From Mucilaginibacter pallidiroseus (GTDB lineage Bacteria > Bacteroidota > Bacteroidia > Sphingobacteriales > Sphingobacteriaceae): a DNA stretch of 64,000 bases. Location of the stretch: the NCBI RefSeq assembly GCF_007846085.1, contig NZ_VOEJ01000011.1, forward strand, positions 1 through 64,000, read 5' to 3'. Made by a program: the position numbers and the translations under genes. Below are positions 1-8,969 of this stretch, one piece after another (the stretch's first letter is position 1; the number at the start of each line of letters is the position of its first letter). Below the pieces are notes generated by a model. The model did not search any database. It was given only the letters and a program-made list of their open reading frames with translations, and was not told where the DNA came from.

Positions 1-119
1 AGGGGTCACTTTCGTCTGGCAAGAGGGGTCACTTTGCTTTGGCGAACGTGGTCACTTTCAACTGGCAAAGGGGGCCTTTTTGGATAGGCCGATAGGGGTC
101 AATTTGGTGCGTTTTATCC
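1..119. mobile_element. Right end of an IS21-like insertion sequence (partial)
   Basis: The first ~120 bases carry at least four spaced copies of a GGGTCAMTTT-like unit: near 2-12, 25-35, 50-58 (GTGGTCACTTT) and 94-105 (AGGGGTCAATTT). The first three are about 23-24 bases apart. Arrays of short GGGTCA-type repeats are the known terminal structure of IS21-family elements, where the transposase binds. No istA/istB coding sequence lies inside the window, so only the terminal repeats are visible and the element, if complete, extends to the left. The array ends where the pckA-like reading frame becomes recognisable at about 120, so the element is probably inserted in that gene. Confidence 0.55.
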
Positions 120-503
120 ACGCCCTTCCTGCCTTTGCCTAAAGAATACTACGCAGATATGCTGATGGAACGCATCGATGCCCATCAGCCCGATATATGG
201 CTGATCAACACCGGCTGGACGAGCGGGCCATACGGCACGGGGCATCGCATCGATCTCGCAGATACCAGGGCGTTCGTCCGCGCAGTATTAGCCGGGGAAC
301 TTGATAAAGTAATGTACCGGCCGCACCATGTATTTGGCCTTCGCATGCCTGTGAGCTGTCCGGGCGTTGATCCCTCCATTCTGGACCCTTCAGCAAACTG
401 GTCCGATCCCTTGGCTTACGACCTTGCAGCGGAAAGTCTTGCGCATAAGTTTGCAGAGAACAGGCTGATCTGCCAGAACTCCGAAGCACGTCCGCTCGCG
501 TAG
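120..503 (+). pseudogene. pckA: 3' fragment of ATP-dependent phosphoenolpyruvate carboxykinase
   Basis: About 127 codons match only the C-terminus of ATP-type PEPCK, which converts oxaloacetate to PEP in gluconeogenesis. Recognisable stretches are PFLPLP-KEYYADML, LINTGWTSGPYGTGHR, ELDKV, VFGLRMPVSCPGVD, ILDP and the C-terminal LAHKF. Full-length enzymes have about 530 residues. The N-terminal 400, including the P-loop, metal ligands and catalytic lysines, are absent. Homology starts immediately after the IS21-like repeat array, so the gene was probably cut by that insertion. The in-frame TTG at 135 is not a believable start. Whether the 5' part survives left of the element cannot be seen. 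There is no promoter or partner gene, so this is called a dead fragment. Confidence 0.8.
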
Positions 504-686
504 ACCGGAACCGTTGTTATGGTCGCTGCATTTGTATGCCTGACACAGTGATGCTGTCTTTTGATCTACTTCCTGAAACAATTTTTTTCGAATATGAGCT
601 TTTGAACACATTGATTTGAGCTTCTGAACACAATTTATGACCGCGGGTTTGCTGAATTTTGTTTTATTAATAAGCATAAATATAAA

Positions 687-1523
687 ATGGAAAAAGTAAT
701 CTTGATCACCGGAGCCTCATCAGGTATAGGTAAGGAAACCGCAAAATTATTTGCAGCTAAGGGCTGGCAAGTTGTGGCAACCATGCGCAGCCCCGAAAAG
801 GAAAACGAACTTAACGCCCTGGACAATATATTCATCACAAGACTCGATGTACAGGACCAGGACAGTATCACTTCAGCAATAGCAACCGGTATCGACAAGT
901 TCGGACATATTGATGTGCTGATCAATAATGCCGGTTACGGGCAGTTCGGCATATTCGAAGCAACAAAAGAAGAAAAGATTCGGGAACAGTTCGATGTCAA
1001 CGTTTTCGGCGTCATGAATACCATCCGAACGATTTTACCGCATTTCCGGGAAAGGAAAGCCGGGACGATCCTTAACATCAGCTCAGGCGCAGGAAAATTC
1101 ACGCTTCCGCTGATCTCGCTTTATGCCGCATCAAAATTCGCGCTTGAAGGTTTTTCAGAAGCATTGTCATACGAGTTGGGCAGTCTGAACATCAGAGTCA
1201 AGATTGTCGAACCGGGTGGGGCTTCCACAAATTTCAGTGCGGTCAGCAACCAGGCGAATTCGGAAAATAATAAGATTGCCGATTATGACCCGTTTATCTC
1301 TGCCGCATCAAAAATGTTTCAGGATATCCGGAATTTTGAACTGGTAAAAGGGACTGAAGTTGCAGCAGTTATTTACCAGGCGGTGACGGACGGGACCGAT
1401 ACCCTCAGATATTCGATCGGCAACGAAGATTTTCAGGCGCGGATGGATGCACGTGAAAAAATGAATGATCAGAATTATGTAGATTCTATCAGAAATGGCT
1501 TCTTAAAATACCTACCGGAATGA
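687..1523 (+). CDS. Classical short-chain dehydrogenase/reductase
   Basis: This is a 278-residue cytosolic NAD(P)-dependent oxidoreductase of the classical SDR family. The Rossmann glycine motif TGASSGIG lies near residues 8-15, NNAG near 81-84, and the catalytic Ser (NISSGAG, ~130) and YAASK (~143-147) follow at the usual spacing. The C-terminal segment after EPGGASTNF resembles SDRs annotated as oxidoreductases of the YvrD/'SDR family' type. The substrate cannot be told from sequence. The ATG at 687 is preceded by an A/T-rich leader (TAAATATAAA) typical of Bacteroidota. An AraC-type regulator starts 48 bp downstream in the same direction and probably belongs to the same unit. Confidence 0.9.
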   Translation: MEKVILITGASSGIGKETAKLFAAKGWQVVATMRSPEKENELNALDNIFITRLDVQDQDSITSAIATGIDKFGHIDVLINNAGYGQFGIFEATKEEKIREQFDVNVFGVMNTIRTILPHFRERKAGTILNISSGAGKFTLPLISLYAASKFALEGFSEALSYELGSLNIRVKIVEPGGASTNFSAVSNQANSENNKIADYDPFISAASKMFQDIRNFELVKGTEVAAVIYQAVTDGTDTLRYSIGNEDFQARMDAREKMNDQNYVDSIRNGFLKYLPE

Positions 1524-1570
1524 TCTTCGGCTATCTTTGCAGTCAACTGCAGCAATCATAACCCAGTCTG

Positions 1571-2371
1571 ATGAAAAAGGTTAAAAGTTCACTTCCTCCG
1601 ATCGTGCATGCCTGTTATTTCAGTTCATCGAACAGGGGTGAGCAGTTCATCGCTGCCCATACCTTTAGTTTTCAGGAGTCAGGTTCGATGACCGTTTATG
1701 ACGGGTCAAAGAAATATTACTTTGAAGAAGGTGATTTCAGGTTTTCAGTTGGTAAAAAGCTGGCCAAATATGAAAAGAAAGCCCCGCCCGGCGGGGCTTT
1801 CAAAACACTGGCAATATTTTTTGATGAAGAAATGCTCAGGAAGTTCAGTGCGGAGTACGGCTACACCTCGTCCGGCAGGGCCTCCGGGGATACCTGTATC
1901 AAGCTTCCCGCGCACAAGGCTTACCGTGATCTGATCGGTTCACTCGTCCCGTACCTGCAGGCCGATCATGAGCATGATTTAAAATTGCTGGAACTGAAAG
2001 TAAAAGAGGCTTTGCTGATCATCCTGAAGGTCAATCCCGAGCTTAAGGATATCCTGTTCGATTTCAGCGAGCCGGGTAAGTCAGACCTGGAAAGCTTTAT
2101 GCAGAAGAACTATCATTTTAAAGTAGATATAGGAAGGTTCGCCTTCCTGACGGGCAGGAGCATTGCTACATTCAAACGGGATTTTAAAAAGATATTCGAT
2201 ACTTCACCGGGCCGCTGGCTTGTTCAGCGGCGCTTGAAGCAGGCATATTACCTTATTAAGGAAGAAGGGAAACGCCCTACCGAGATCTATAATGATCTTG
2301 GGTTTGAAGACCTGTCGCATTTTACGTATGCCTTCCGGCGGGCTTACGGTCTGCCGCCGTCAAAGGTATAA
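1571..2371 (+). CDS. AraC-family transcriptional regulator
   Basis: 266 residues. The N-terminal two thirds is a cupin-like effector domain (AAHTFSFQESGSMTVYDGSKKYYFEEGDF). The last ~100 residues hold the two helix-turn-helix units of AraC/XylS proteins: IGRFAFLTGRSIATFKRDFKKIF, SPGRWLVQRRLKQAYYLI, and the terminal signature IYNDLGFEDLSHFTYAFRRAYG-PPSK. It directly follows the SDR gene on the same strand (48 bp gap) and probably controls that gene or its own unit. The inducer is unknown. The ATG start gives a normal family length. Confidence 0.9.
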   Translation: MKKVKSSLPPIVHACYFSSSNRGEQFIAAHTFSFQESGSMTVYDGSKKYYFEEGDFRFSVGKKLAKYEKKAPPGGAFKTLAIFFDEEMLRKFSAEYGYTSSGRASGDTCIKLPAHKAYRDLIGSLVPYLQADHEHDLKLLELKVKEALLIILKVNPELKDILFDFSEPGKSDLESFMQKNYHFKVDIGRFAFLTGRSIATFKRDFKKIFDTSPGRWLVQRRLKQAYYLIKEEGKRPTEIYNDLGFEDLSHFTYAFRRAYGLPPSKV

Positions 2372-2607
2372 AGCGTGCAGGTTCCCCGGGGCATCATCTT
2401 TCAGTAATTTTATCTGGCTGCGATCCTCCGCTCCGGTTTTTAAATATCAAATTTACTAACTGGGAATCACCCTTTTAAACATAACGCCCGTAAGAGCTGT
2501 CTCATCCCCGCAGTTGCTCACGTAACACTTCCAGTAAGGTCAGGCCTGATAATTGATTTATCCGTTTAAAACATCATCAGTTCTGATCTTCTTAAAAAGA
2601 AAAAATT

Positions 2608-3099
2608 ATGATACGTCAGATTTATATTTCATTCATCGCAGCAGTTATCGTTTTATCAGCTTGTCACACGCAAAAGACCGCCGGCGATGCAAAAAATGAA
2701 CAGTCCTACACCATTGAAGCGCAAAAGCTCGAAGTCCGTCTTCAGCCCGGGAATAGCAGCAGCAAAGGGAGCGCCATGTTATTGTTTACCGTGACGAACC
2801 CGACAAACAAGCCTTTACATTTCTGTAAGTGGGAAACACCCTTTGAGCCTGCCATCGGTAAATATTTCGTGATCACGGATGAAAAAGGGGAGGAAGCAGC
2901 ATTCAGGGGCGCTATGGCAAGACGGGTGATGCCGCCCCCCGCTTCGGCTTATACGATTGTTCCTGCGCACAGCAGTGTCAAAACGATGATCAGTCTCGCG
3001 GATAAGTACGAGCTTTCCGCACACCGGTATACGGTCAGGTATACAGGCGGCGGCGTAAGCGGTCTTAAGGAGGGTAACAAAGTGACCCTGCTGCTGTAG
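2608..3099 (+). CDS. Lipoprotein with a beta-sandwich domain like the M35 protease propeptide
   Basis: 163 residues with a type II signal peptide: basic start, hydrophobic stretch, lipobox VLSAC at about residues 16-20. The mature part is probably anchored in the outer or inner membrane facing the periplasm. It reads as one beta-sandwich: NPTNKPLHFCKWETPFEP, FVITDEKGEEAAFRGAMARR, and a final LADKYELSAHRYTVRYTG. From memory, this layout resembles the N-terminal domain of fungal and bacterial M35 (deuterolysin / peptidyl-Lys) metallopeptidases, but the HExxH protease domain is absent. A paralogue lies at 62983-63513 near the other end of the window. No operon partner is evident, and the function is unknown. 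Confidence 0.75.
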   Translation: MIRQIYISFIAAVIVLSACHTQKTAGDAKNEQSYTIEAQKLEVRLQPGNSSSKGSAMLLFTVTNPTNKPLHFCKWETPFEPAIGKYFVITDEKGEEAAFRGAMARRVMPPPASAYTIVPAHSSVKTMISLADKYELSAHRYTVRYTGGGVSGLKEGNKVTLLL

Positions 3100-3301
3100 G
3101 CCGGCAATTTAAGAAGCATGACAGGATAGGGGAAGAATATGATCAGACATACAGCATTTTCCTGTCACCAAAAGTTCTGCACGGGGAATGCCGGCTGACT
3201 TGCAATTTTCGGGTCTGGCTTCTTTTCCAAACCCTTATCCCGAAATTATTTTGATCACAGCGTGCTGAACTCACGGCAAATCAATGAGGACTGTAAAAGT
3301 T

Positions 3302-3697
3302 TTATGCGCAGGTCGCACGCATGAGAAAAGACTCCTCCGTGCTCAGATCTTCTTTTAAGCAGCTAAGGAAGCATTCGTTTCTTTTTAAAGGCGGAGTGTC
3401 GTAAAACCAGTTGATCAGGTTGTTCCGGTCTATACCATTTCCGAGGCCGGTGAACCTTGCAGTCTCCAGGAAGTTCAGGAAGTTTCGCTTCATGCTGATC
3501 ACAGAGGCCGGGCGGATCTCTTCACCTATACGGCGGAAGATCAGCAGCTCATCATCCTGCGCACTGATACCGAAGCCCTGCGCTTTCAGCCAGCGATAGA
3601 TATTTGCTTCCTGCAGTGGCGAGCACCGGCCTTTATAACCAGCGCTGTTGTTTTTTTCAAACGAAACGAAATCCGAAAGTTCGTAATGGTCAGGCAT
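3302..3697 (-). CDS. Hypothetical protein
   Basis: About 131 residues if started at the ATG at 3697; a GTG at 3730 would add 11 residues. No signal peptide or membrane segment is seen. The protein is soluble with a mix of charged and aromatic residues (YRWLKAQGFGISAQDDELL in the middle, NLINWFYDTPPLKRNE near the end). I do not recognise a family. The central part could be a helical DNA- or protein-binding fold, but that is a guess. It lies alone between the 2608 lipoprotein gene and the GNAT/MFS pair, on the same strand as the latter, 82 bp downstream of the GNAT stop. Confidence 0.5.
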   Translation of the reverse strand: MPDHYELSDFVSFEKNNSAGYKGRCSPLQEANIYRWLKAQGFGISAQDDELLIFRRIGEEIRPASVISMKRNFLNFLETARFTGLGNGIDRNNLINWFYDTPPLKRNECFLSCLKEDLSTEESFLMRATCA

Positions 3698-3778
3698 AGG
3701 GAAGTATCCTCGCCTTAAAAATATAAGCACTTCTTATCAATCGCCAGAGATGTTGAAAATAACAGGTTTGTTGAAAAA

Positions 3779-4300
3779 TCAACTTCCATGAATATATGCA
3801 AGCTCTTTTTCAAATGCCATTCTGAATTGCCCGCGAATCTGGATCTCACCGCAATATTTATAACCTCTTTTGTCGAATGTCCTTAGCATGGCAGCATTGT
3901 CGTAGTTTGTATCTGCCTTTACACTGTATATACCCTGTCTGAGTGCCATGGCTTCAGCAAAGCCCATGATCTTTCCGGCAATACCCCCGCCTCCGTGTTC
4001 TGATGAAACGGCGATCCGGTGTACAACCAGGAAATCGCCGTCTGTCAGCCATTTGCCCTGTATTTTTTCGTAAGCCGGTTCCTGATTTTTAACGATCGCG
4101 GCATATGCAGCGATCGATCCGTCCTGCACCAGCACGAAACCTGCATTTTGCATGATATCGTTTTCGATTACCTGAGGATTAGGATAGCCGTCCTGCCACT
4201 GATCGCTGCCTTCAGCCTTTCTTTTACGGATCGCATAATCGATTATTGTCCAGATCATTTCCATGTCGGCCGGTCTTGCCTGTCTGAATTCGCAGTTCAT
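3779..4300 (-). CDS. GNAT-family N-acetyltransferase
   Basis: 173 residues. The sequence follows the GNAT fold: an N-terminal RQARPADMEMIWTIIDYAI segment, a central LVVHRIAVSSEHGGGGIAGKIMGFAE stretch containing the acetyl-CoA pyrophosphate-binding loop (usually Q/RxxGxG/A), and a C-terminal TNYDNAAMLRTFDKRGYKYCGE typical of the family. It transfers an acyl group from acyl-CoA to an unknown amine. Its ATG overlaps the stop of the upstream MFS gene in an ATGA arrangement (4297-4300), so translation of the two is likely coupled. Confidence 0.85.
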   Translation of the reverse strand: MNCEFRQARPADMEMIWTIIDYAIRKRKAEGSDQWQDGYPNPQVIENDIMQNAGFVLVQDGSIAAYAAIVKNQEPAYEKIQGKWLTDGDFLVVHRIAVSSEHGGGGIAGKIMGFAEAMALRQGIYSVKADTNYDNAAMLRTFDKRGYKYCGEIQIRGQFRMAFEKELAYIHGS

Positions 4301-5526
4301 ATCGTTTTTTGAATTTGTCGTAAGGGGGGGACGCTCAAGTGCGTTTTTTTTACTGTTCCGTAAATGACCACTGAGATCAAAACGTTGACCAATGCTATAA
4401 TGAGGAATACACCGAGGAAATACATGCTGTTGAATTTCTGCATGATAAAGCCCGCGATGACCGGCGTGACTGCCTGCGCTATGAGCGGCCAGCGGCCGAG
4501 TTTCCCGATCAGCACCGCATAGCTGCTTTCTCCGAAAAGAGACAGTGGCAGCGTCCCCCGCACCACGGAACGCATTCCGTTACCCATCCCGAAAAGAATG
4601 ACGCCCGGGATCGCAAGGCTATTGCTGACCATCAGTAAGATCAGACCCGCGAGCATCGCCAGAGCCGATATGACGGACATCTTCAGCGGCGTTGCCGGCG
4701 GCATGATCAGTTCGAGCAGGCGGACGCCCGCCTGACTCGGACCGAGAAATGAGATGATCATCAGGGATGAAGCCATCGTATTATCTTTCCGGGTAAGTAT
4801 ATCGATAAGATTGATGATAATACCGGTAGTAAGCACCGCACCCAGTGTAAAGCTGCTGATGAGCAGGAGGAACAGTTTTGGTTCAGGACCTGCCGCGTCC
4901 GCTTCTTTACTTTTGCTGTTCTCAGCAGCTGGTGGTGACACCTGCGGAAATACAAAAAAGTGGAGCGGCAGTATACCCAGACCGAGAATGGCCGCGTATA
5001 CGAAACAGGTATCGCGCCATCCTAAATTCTCAAGCAGGTAAGAGGTGATCAGCCAGGAGATGGTCGGTGCCAGGCTGGAGATCAGGGTGACCTTAACGAT
5101 CATGTTCCTTGTGCTCTTACCGAAATATTTTCCGATAGAAGCAAATAGGGCGTCATACAGGCCCATACCCATTGCGAGGCCGGTTATCGCCCATGCCAGT
5201 ATATAAGTCGGGTAGTTGCGCGCTGATCCCATGATCAGTAAACCGGCCGCCATCACCAGTCCGGTATACCTGAATAGATGGTTGTGCTGCAGAGATTGTA
5301 TCATCCGGCCTACGAAAGGGACCACCAGGCCTGAAATGACCAGTGAAAAGGATAGGGCTCCGTAGACCATCTGGTAGGTCCAGCCCGTTTCAGCCATGAT
5401 TGGTTTTGAGAGTACAGACAGTATAAAGTAGGATCCCCCCCAGAGCAATATTTGCCCGGCACCCAGCCCCAGGTTTGTAAATAACGAAGCTGTAGCTTCC
5501 TTCGACGATAAACTGATCGTTTTCAT
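4297..5526 (-). CDS. Major facilitator superfamily transporter
   Basis: About 409 residues from the ATG at 5526; a TTG at 5544 would add six residues. Roughly twelve hydrophobic segments are visible in two halves, separated by a hydrophilic loop around residues 195-215 (SPPAAENSKSKEADAAGPEPK). The loop 2-3 region (VPFVGRMIQSLQHNH) corresponds to the MFS signature region. The substrate is not evident; the general look is of the small-molecule/anion MFS permeases. It lies divergent from a LysR regulator (77 bp between the start codons), the classical arrangement in which the LysR controls the transporter, and is translationally coupled to the GNAT gene. Confidence 0.85.
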   Translation of the reverse strand: MKTISLSSKEATASLFTNLGLGAGQILLWGGSYFILSVLSKPIMAETGWTYQMVYGALSFSLVISGLVVPFVGRMIQSLQHNHLFRYTGLVMAAGLLIMGSARNYPTYILAWAITGLAMGMGLYDALFASIGKYFGKSTRNMIVKVTLISSLAPTISWLITSYLLENLGWRDTCFVYAAILGLGILPLHFFVFPQVSPPAAENSKSKEADAAGPEPKLFLLLISSFTLGAVLTTGIIINLIDILTRKDNTMASSLMIISFLGPSQAGVRLLELIMPPATPLKMSVISALAMLAGLILLMVSNSLAIPGVILFGMGNGMRSVVRGTLPLSLFGESSYAVLIGKLGRWPLIAQAVTPVIAGFIMQKFNSMYFLGVFLIIALVNVLISVVIYGTVKKTHLSVPPLRQIQKTI

Positions 5527-5602
5527 TTTACAAATTTCCGGCAATCTGCTATATTAGCAAAATGGTATTTTTCGATGCTTGGTATCGGTAAAAACGATAA
5601 GT

Positions 5603-6484
5603 ATGGAACTTAGGCAATTGCGCTATTTTGTTAGGACAAAAGACCTGGGCAGCTTCACGGAAGCGTCCAGAAGTCTGAATATTACGCAGAGTACCCTCTC
5701 CCAGCAGGTGAAGCAGCTGGAAGATGAGCTCGGGGTTTTGCTGTTCGACCGTTTCGGTAAGCGGATAACCGTAACAGAGGCCGGCGAGTTGTTTTATCAG
5801 TTCGCTGCAGAGAGCCTGAAAAAGGCAAATGACGGGGCCGTTCTGCTGAAAGATCTCAGCGATATGCACACCGGCACACTTAAAATAGGCGTGACCTACG
5901 GACTCAGAAACCTGTTTACTGCTGTCCTGATCAAATTCAGTGAAAGATTTCCGGGGATCAGCGTCCGTGCAGTATTCGGGACCTCCGATGAGCTGATGGA
6001 AAAAGTACGGTCGTACGAGCTGGATCTCGCGCTTATATTTTTCGGGGAAACTGAGCATGAGTCACTGGCCTACGATACACTTTTTAGTTCGCCCATGGCC
6101 CTGGTCTGTGCCGATGATTCGCATTTTAAGGGAAATAAAACCGTGTCATTAAAAGATATCGCCGCGCTGCCGCTGGCTATTGCCACTAAAGAGCACAGCG
6201 CTGACCACTATTTTTTGCGCCTGTTCCAAAAGCACCGGCTGAAATCTGATTTTAAAATGGAGATCAATGATATCTCTGCTGTCCTCGATCTTGTCAGAAC
6301 GGGACGCTGGTATAGTATAATGGTGGAAGTAACGGTACGCAACGGTCCGCTGCACACGATCCCCATCAAAGAGAAAAACCTGGTGAGAAAGGCTGCATTT
6401 GTCAGGCTGTCCGGTGCTTATGAAAAAAAAGCCGCGAAGGAATTTGCCGCCCAGTTGCGAAGGCAGCTCCCGGAACTTACATAG
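5603..6484 (+). CDS. LysR-family transcriptional regulator
   Basis: 293 residues from the ATG at 5603, which gives the family's usual beginning MELRQLRYFVRTKDLGSFTEAS. A TTG at 5579 would add eight unneeded residues. The winged HTH lies in residues ~1-60 (ITQSTLSQQVKQLEDELGV-LFDR), followed by a periplasmic-binding-like effector domain from ~90 on (TLKIGVTYGLRNLF, the DLALIFFGE segment). It is divergent from the MFS transporter gene and probably regulates it. It is followed by a strong bidirectional terminator at 6548-6582. Confidence 0.92.
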   Translation: MELRQLRYFVRTKDLGSFTEASRSLNITQSTLSQQVKQLEDELGVLLFDRFGKRITVTEAGELFYQFAAESLKKANDGAVLLKDLSDMHTGTLKIGVTYGLRNLFTAVLIKFSERFPGISVRAVFGTSDELMEKVRSYELDLALIFFGETEHESLAYDTLFSSPMALVCADDSHFKGNKTVSLKDIAALPLAIATKEHSADHYFLRLFQKHRLKSDFKMEINDISAVLDLVRTGRWYSIMVEVTVRNGPLHTIPIKEKNLVRKAAFVRLSGAYEKKAAKEFAAQLRRQLPELT

Positions 6485-6547
6485 CCGTTAGCGGTGGCCG
6501 TTTAGGTCATTGATTGCCGGACTTGCAGCGGTTAAATTGGACTAAAA

Positions 6548-6582
6548 AAAAGAATTCCGCAGAGAACTGCGGAATTCTTTTC
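6548..6582. terminator. Bidirectional intrinsic terminator
   Basis: A perfect 12-bp stem (AGAATTCCGCAG at 6551-6562, CTGCGGAATTCT at 6567-6578) closes an AGAA loop. It is flanked by A7 on the left and TTT on the right, so it can end transcription from the LysR gene (+) and from the aldehyde dehydrogenase gene (-). Confidence 0.9.
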
Positions 6583-6611
6583 ATATAAAAACAAGATCCC
6601 CTGGCAACGCA

Positions 6612-8036
6612 TCAAAAGGCGATCACTTTCGGTTCCAGATGCATCTCGATCCCGTAAGTCCAGCCCGTCCGGCCTATTCCTGATTGCTTAAACCCGCCGA
6701 AGGGCGTTTTCGGCTCGGAGTTGACCACGGAATTAATGATAACCCTGCCCGATTCGATCTTTTTTGCAAGTTGTTTCGCCCGTTCCGTATCGGCGCTGCT
6801 GATATAGGCGGAAAGGCCATATATCGAGTCGTTCGCAATGCTGACCGCTTCGTATTCACTGCAATAGGTCAGCACCGACAGCACCGGACCGAATATCTCT
6901 TCCCTTGCAATGCTCATGTCACTGCTTACATTCGTGAAAACAGTGGGACGGACATAGAACCCTTCCAGACCATCGGGATGTCCCGGGCCGCCGGCGAGTA
7001 ATGTCGCACCCTCATCGATGCCTTTCTGTATATAAGACTGTACCCGCTGGTACTGCTGGGCATTGATCATCGGACCGATCTGCGCATCTTCTGCAAACAG
7101 ATCCCCGATCTTCAGTTTGTTTACTGCATCTGTGAGCAATTCAGAGACCAGCGGAAGCTTATTTTCCGGTACGATCAGCCTCGTTCCTGCGTGGCATGCC
7201 TGTCCGCTGTTGCTGAATGCGATAAGCAGCGCCCTTGGGACTGCTGCCTCGAAATCACAGTCATCCAGGAGGATATTCGGCGATTTGCCGCCAAGTTCAA
7301 GCACCAGCCTTTTAACTGTGTCTGCCGCGGATCTGAATATCGTTTTTCCTGTCTGGGTAGAACCCGTAAAAGAGACCAGGGCGACGTCGGGATGCGAGGA
7401 AAGGGCGCTTCCAACCACCGCACCTGTTCCATTAACGATGTTGATCAGTCCGTCGGGAATACCGGCATCCCGGAAACATTCTGTAAGAAGCTGCGTTTCG
7501 ATCGCATTGAATTCGCTGGGTTTGATCACGACCGTACAGCCTGCCGCCAGAGCAGGGGCGATCTTGCCACACATATGGATATAATCGGCATTCCACGGCG
7601 TAACGGCAGCAACCACACCTACAGGCTCTTTGATGATGACAGCTTTATCGAGCTTCTTTTCAAATTCGATCTCATCAAGCGCATGGCTGGCATCCAGGAA
7701 AAACTGTGCGGCAAGGCTTGTCCTGAATTTCGTTGCGGTCAGCGGCGAACCGTATTCGGCCACCGCCGCTTCATTCAGTTTATCCTGGTTTGCTGATATG
7801 GCATGGTATATTTTCTCAAGTATCAATTTCCTCTGTCCGACGGTATAAACTGAGTATAGCCTGAATGCCGCTTTTGCGGCACTGACCGCCTGATTGACAT
7901 CTGTTGCATCGCCTAACCTGACCCGGCCGATGATCTTCGCTGTGGATGGATCGAAGAGGTCCTGTATACCGGTTCCGTTCGGTGTTACGAACTTTCCATT
8001 GATGAATATCTGATCGATTTCAGTTATAGCTTTCAT
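6612..8036 (-). CDS. NAD(P)-dependent aldehyde dehydrogenase
   Basis: 474 residues, normal for the ALDH superfamily. It oxidises an aldehyde to its acid in the cytosol. Visible motifs are VTPWNADY (cofactor binding, ~145), KPSE (~178), SFTGSTQTGK (~225), the general-base glutamate in LELGGKSPN (~248), the catalytic cysteine in NSGQACHAGTR (~280), and EEIFGPVLSV (~380). The beginning IFINGKFV-P-G and the final PFGGFKQSGIGRTGW are typical. It most resembles the betaine/gamma-aminobutyraldehyde/aryl aldehyde group, but no substrate can be assigned. It may form a unit with the small membrane protein gene upstream of it in the minus direction. Confidence 0.92.
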   Translation of the reverse strand: MKAITEIDQIFINGKFVTPNGTGIQDLFDPSTAKIIGRVRLGDATDVNQAVSAAKAAFRLYSVYTVGQRKLILEKIYHAISANQDKLNEAAVAEYGSPLTATKFRTSLAAQFFLDASHALDEIEFEKKLDKAVIIKEPVGVVAAVTPWNADYIHMCGKIAPALAAGCTVVIKPSEFNAIETQLLTECFRDAGIPDGLINIVNGTGAVVGSALSSHPDVALVSFTGSTQTGKTIFRSAADTVKRLVLELGGKSPNILLDDCDFEAAVPRALLIAFSNSGQACHAGTRLIVPENKLPLVSELLTDAVNKLKIGDLFAEDAQIGPMINAQQYQRVQSYIQKGIDEGATLLAGGPGHPDGLEGFYVRPTVFTNVSSDMSIAREEIFGPVLSVLTYCSEYEAVSIANDSIYGLSAYISSADTERAKQLAKKIESGRVIINSVVNSEPKTPFGGFKQSGIGRTGWTYGIEMHLEPKVIAF

Positions 8037-8073
8037 TTTTATTTTATTAAGGTTACTGTTTCGGTTCCTGGAA

Positions 8074-8505
8074 TTACAGTGAAAAGGAATAGGGCGCGCC
8101 GCGTTTGATATTTCTGAGCAACCGCAGAATGATGGCAGGGAAGAGTACAGGCAGTGAAAGAGATGTCACGCCAACGATCTTATCAGCAAGCGTAGGAAAC
8201 ATACCCATCATCATCAGATGATATACGAGGTGGGGGATACCGAAAATAAGTGACACATAGGCGGCCACCTGTATCCTGTTCTCCTCCGGTTTGATGATAG
8301 CGTACATGGGCAGGCTGCCCATCGCAATGAAATATGCGCCGACATCCCTGACCAGGTGATCATTGTAGGGGCCGAAGATACTGATCCAGTGGAATCCGAA
8401 TCCCGGAAAGTTTTCGTAAAATGAGTAGGCGAAAAACAGTGCCCATATGCCGATAAGCACATTGGTAATGAACAGGTAGTATAGAAGGAATTTAATGGTT
8501 TTCAT
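8074..8505 (-). CDS. Small four-helix membrane protein
   Basis: 143 residues from the ATG at 8505; upstream in-frame codons to 8592 lack hydrophobic character and are probably not translated. Four hydrophobic segments are visible: FLLYYLFITNVLIGIWALFF, a middle one near GAYFIAMGSLPMYAII, VAAYVSLIFGIPHLVYHLMM, and a final SLPVLFPAIILRLL. A conserved-looking His lies in segment 3 (PHLVYH). This resembles short DUF4345-like or DoxX-like integral membrane proteins, but I cannot name a family. It is 37 bp upstream of the aldehyde dehydrogenase gene on the same strand, so likely cotranscribed. Confidence 0.7.
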   Translation of the reverse strand: MKTIKFLLYYLFITNVLIGIWALFFAYSFYENFPGFGFHWISIFGPYNDHLVRDVGAYFIAMGSLPMYAIIKPEENRIQVAAYVSLIFGIPHLVYHLMMMGMFPTLADKIVGVTSLSLPVLFPAIILRLLRNIKRGAPYSFSL

Positions 8506-8594
8506 CGATAAAATTATAATAGTTGATTTAAGGTTTCTGATATCACGGTTGCTTTTGTTTCGGGCTTGTCCGAAGCGGCCTGCTGAGATCATAC

Positions 8595-8969
8595 TCAGCC
8601 TGTCATTTCGTACAGGTATTGGAGATATCCCGGCAGCCGGTTGAGATACAGCCGGTTTGCTGTTTGTTTTAAAAGAACTGCTGCTGCACGGACAAGCAAC
8701 CAGGATTCGTCATCAAGGTCACGAAAGACCGCGGCGTAACTGTTTCCAGCTTCCGCACCCGTATTTTTTTCATAACGGATCACGGTTTTGCCGATCTGTT
8801 CCGTAAGAAAGTACAGATCGGGCATCCTTTCCCGGAATTCTTTAAGGGACAGATAATAGGTTCTGTTAAAACGTTCTGCGAGTTCCATCAGGTCACGATG
8901 GCCCTCCAGCAGGTAAGGGTTGGCTAACCGGGAGGTAATCAGCGCACTGGCAATAAGCTTCGGAGGCAT
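8595..8969 (-). CDS. Hypothetical protein
   Basis: About 124 residues from the ATG at 8969. A longer frame opens at 9134, but its first 55 residues are cysteine-rich and erratic, which suggests untranslated DNA. The remaining protein is predicted to be mostly helical (LLEGHRDLMELAERFNRTYYLSLKEFRERMP, DDESWLLVRAAAVLLKQTANRL). No family is recognised. It lies upstream of the membrane protein/ALDH pair on the same strand, with 89 bp to the chosen ATG of the membrane protein. Real coding status is moderately likely. Confidence 0.4.
   Translation of the reverse strand: MPPKLIASALITSRLANPYLLEGHRDLMELAERFNRTYYLSLKEFRERMPDLYFLTEQIGKTVIRYEKNTGAEAGNSYAAVFRDLDDESWLLVRAAAVLLKQTANRLYLNRLPGYLQYLYEMTG

Noticed and set aside
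205..489. Minus-strand frames inside the pckA fragment
   Set aside because: They are shadows of the clear PEPCK reading frame and have no recognisable domain.
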